A DNA stretch of 7,945 bases, taken from Sulfurimonas sp. GTDB taxonomy: Bacteria > Campylobacterota > Campylobacteria > Campylobacterales > Sulfurimonadaceae. The notes below the pieces were generated by a model. That model ran no database searches and had not been told where the DNA came from. It saw only the letters and a list, made by a program, of their open reading frames with translations. Both the position numbers and the translations under genes were made by a program. The stretch is from positions 1-7,945 of the forward strand of contig JAGGWO010000081.1 of the NCBI GenBank assembly GCA_021157485.1, in the 5' to 3' direction. This document shows, piece by piece, positions 6,725 through 7,945 of the stretch (within the stretch, counting starts at the first letter, position 1; every line of letters starts with the position of its first letter).

Positions 6725-6749
6725 GATAAAGTGGCTTTGCTACTTTATC
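6725..6749 (-). terminator. Hairpin just after fliE, possible end of the flagellar operon
   Basis: The arms 6725-6735 (GATAAAGTGGC) and 6739-6749 (GCTACTTTATC) form an 11-bp stem with a 3-base loop, starting 3 bases past the fliE stop. The single imperfection is a G-U wobble in plus-strand RNA but an A-C mismatch in the minus transcript. No U-tract follows on the minus strand, so an intrinsic terminator is doubtful. Partial readthrough into ftsI is possible. Confidence 0.35.
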
Positions 6750-6752
6750 GGA

Positions 6753-7061
6753 CTATAATTGTGTTCTTCCTAACTCTTTGTATGCGTTTAGTGCTTTATT
6801 TCTTATCTCAAGCATTAGTTTCATACTTGTTTCAGCTTTACCAATAGCAAGTGCGGCTTGATGAAGGTCTTTAACCTGTCCCGTTGCTAAATCAGCAAGA
6901 GTATTTTCACCACTTACTTGAAGTTCATTTACTTCACTAATAGCAGATTTGAGTTGCTGAGCAAAAGCTTCTCCGCCAGTAGCTTCGATTTTACTTTTTT
7001 GTTTAAGTAAGTCGGCAGTTGATGTGCCAGATATACCGTCGATTTTTCCGAATTCACTCAT
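6753..7061 (-). CDS. fliE: Flagellar hook-basal body protein FliE
   Basis: FliE joins the MS ring to the proximal rod and is exported by the flagellar type III system; it is needed for export of later rod proteins. The 102-residue length is typical. The C-terminal signature KLMLEIRNKALNAYKELGRTQL (residues 81-102, seen in two parts as KLMLEIRNKALNAY and KELGRTQL) matches the family pattern of RNK followed by AY near the end. The N-terminal half is variable, as usual. AAGGGGG (7077 down to 7071) lies nine bases before the ATG and is a strong, slightly distant ribosome-binding site. It is third in flgB-flgC-fliE, 28 bases after flgC. Confidence 0.95.
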   Translation of the reverse strand: MSEFGKIDGISGTSTADLLKQKSKIEATGGEAFAQQLKSAISEVNELQVSGENTLADLATGQVKDLHQAALAIGKAETSMKLMLEIRNKALNAYKELGRTQL

Positions 7062-7070
7062 AATAAACTG

Positions 7071-7077
7071 CCCCCTT
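7071..7077 (-). promoter_or_regulatory. Strong ribosome-binding site of fliE
   Basis: AAGGGGG on the minus strand, nine bases before the fliE ATG, is the only G-rich run in the 28-base flgC-fliE gap. It supports independent initiation on fliE and fixes the start at 7061. Confidence 0.6.
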
Positions 7078-7089
7078 AATTATTTTATT

Positions 7090-7584
7090 TTATTGTAACA
7101 GTGACAGAGCACTATTTGCCATATCTTTTGCGCTTTGAAACGCAGCTACATTTGCTTGGTAAGAGCGTGTTGCTTCTACTAAATCGGACATTTCGATAAC
7201 AGGATTAATATTTGGATACGCAACATAACCATTTGCATCCGCATCGGGATGATTTGGCTCAAATTTCATCTTTGGCGCACTATCATCACGCGAAATCTTG
7301 TCAACTATTACACTCATTATAGCAGGATTAACTTTTTTACCAAATTCACCTTCATTTAATGGATCTGAGTATTTGGCACTGTTAGTCATCCCACTAAGAG
7401 CTTTGTTAAACTGCTCATTAAAGTCTATAGCTTTAAACACAACTTCTCTACGTCTATAAGGTCCACCCTCTTCAGTTCTAGTTGTTTGTGCATTGGCAAT
7501 ATTTGATGATATGACATTTACACGAACTCTCTGAGCCGATAGGCCATAACCACTAATATCAAAGCTATTTAAAAAGTTACTCAT
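7090..7584 (-). CDS. flgC: Flagellar proximal rod protein FlgC
   Basis: FlgC is a subunit of the proximal rod of the flagellar basal body, crossing the periplasm after export by the flagellar type III apparatus. The 164-residue length is close to related Campylobacterota proteins. The N-terminal rod signature is ISGYGLSAQRVRVNVISSNI followed by ANAQTTRTEEGGPYRRREVVF, with the SNIAN box at 27-31. The C-terminal helix VEATRSYQANVAAFQSAK pairs with it in the family coiled coil. The central part (about 55-125) is the variable surface domain. There is a single base between the flgB stop and this ATG, and its ribosome-binding site AGAAGG (7599 down to 7594) lies within the last flgB codons, so translation is probably coupled. 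Confidence 0.96.
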   Translation of the reverse strand: MSNFLNSFDISGYGLSAQRVRVNVISSNIANAQTTRTEEGGPYRRREVVFKAIDFNEQFNKALSGMTNSAKYSDPLNEGEFGKKVNPAIMSVIVDKISRDDSAPKMKFEPNHPDADANGYVAYPNINPVIEMSDLVEATRSYQANVAAFQSAKDMANSALSLLQ

Positions 7585-7585
7585 T

Positions 7586-7945
7586 TTAGTTTACCTTCTG
7601 TGAAGCATCAATTACACTTCTAAAAATCATAGCACTTTTCTTTCTAGAAGCGATAAGAGCATTAAACATAATCGAGTTTTTACTCATCTCTGTTGTCTCT
7701 ACATCTATGTCAACGGAGTTTACATCGTTTCTAGCCATATGACCATCACGATAAAAAAGAGTTGCTTTGCTAGAAGTTTGTTCACTTTGTAACGGAATAT
7801 GACTTTCATCTGTTTGAGCAAGAGCCAATTTAGATGAGTCATCATTAAAGATTTTTGCTTTTTGAGCTATAAGTGCATCTTGGAAACTTATATCTCTTGG
7901 TTTGTAAAAAGGAGTATCAGCATTTGCAATATTTGATGCAATCAT
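7586..7945 (-). CDS. flgB: Flagellar proximal rod protein FlgB (5' end outside window)
   Basis: FlgB is a proximal rod subunit of the flagellar basal body and the partner of FlgC. The frame is open to the window edge. The Met codon at 7945 begins MIASNIANADTPFYKPRDIS, the family's SNIANADTP box, which normally lies some 20-30 residues into the protein, so this Met is taken as internal and the true start is outside. The 119 visible residues compare with ~130-145 for the family. The C-terminal part (VDIDVETTEMSKNSIMFNAL, then IASRKKSAMIFRSVIDAS) is the conserved terminal helix. The operon promoter would lie upstream, beyond the window. In C. jejuni early rod genes of this kind depend on sigma-54, but that cannot be tested here. 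Confidence 0.94.
   Translation of the reverse strand: MIASNIANADTPFYKPRDISFQDALIAQKAKIFNDDSSKLALAQTDESHIPLQSEQTSSKATLFYRDGHMARNDVNSVDIDVETTEMSKNSIMFNALIASRKKSAMIFRSVIDASQKVN
7594..7599 (-). promoter_or_regulatory. flgC ribosome-binding site inside the end of flgB
   Basis: AGAAGG on the minus strand, nine bases before the flgC ATG, overlaps the last codons of flgB (encoding Gln-Lys-Val). Confidence 0.6.

Noticed and set aside
6672..6755. 28-codon open plus-strand frame in the fliE-ftsI gap as a small protein gene
   Set aside because: There is no ATG, GTG or TTG start with a ribosome-binding site at a suitable place. It is kept only as a possible repeat remnant.
1..7945. A new defence, mobile or biosynthetic system
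   Set aside because: All large frames are housekeeping, flagellar or single uncharacterised genes. No integrase, transposase, toxin-antitoxin pair, reverse transcriptase, CRISPR array or odd-composition island was found.

Overview
The window is an AT-rich bacterial chromosome segment of ordinary housekeeping genes. Protein similarity and gene order point to Campylobacterota (the former Epsilonproteobacteria). The best guide is the minus-strand block flgB-flgC-fliE followed by the division transpeptidase gene ftsI, an order known from Helicobacter pylori and Campylobacter jejuni. The overall look resembles free-living Sulfurimonas-type relatives, but genus is an inference. No mobile element, CRISPR array, tRNA, rRNA or phage gene was seen.

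Left part (1-1801): the 3' end of fusA (elongation factor G, domains III-V) ends at 899. A 14-bp hairpin follows it. Next is a gene for an unrecognised exported protein, with three tandem octapeptides after its signal peptide and a charged, probably coiled-coil tail.

Middle part (1798-6610): single genes alternate in direction: bpt (minus; leucyl-tRNA:protein transferase of the N-degron pathway), a small two-helix membrane protein (plus), prfB (minus; release factor 2), panC (plus; pantothenate synthetase) and ftsI (minus). All three convergent junctions have interleaved stop codons (overlaps of 4, 4 and 6 bp) and so no room for a terminator. Both divergent junctions are very short and carry two -10-like boxes facing each other with exactly 4 bp between them. 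Most promoters proposed here place the -10 box 28-32 bases before the start codon, which predicts short leaders.

Right part (6611-7945): fliE, flgC and flgB (5' end outside the window) form a compact flagellar basal-body operon on the minus strand. A 142-bp gap rich in palindromes separates it from ftsI, which has its own extended -10 box.

No clearly novel multi-gene system is visible. The points most worth a second look are the face-to-face -10 pairs, the interleaved convergent stops, the octapeptide-repeat exported protein and the palindromic spacer between fliE and ftsI.
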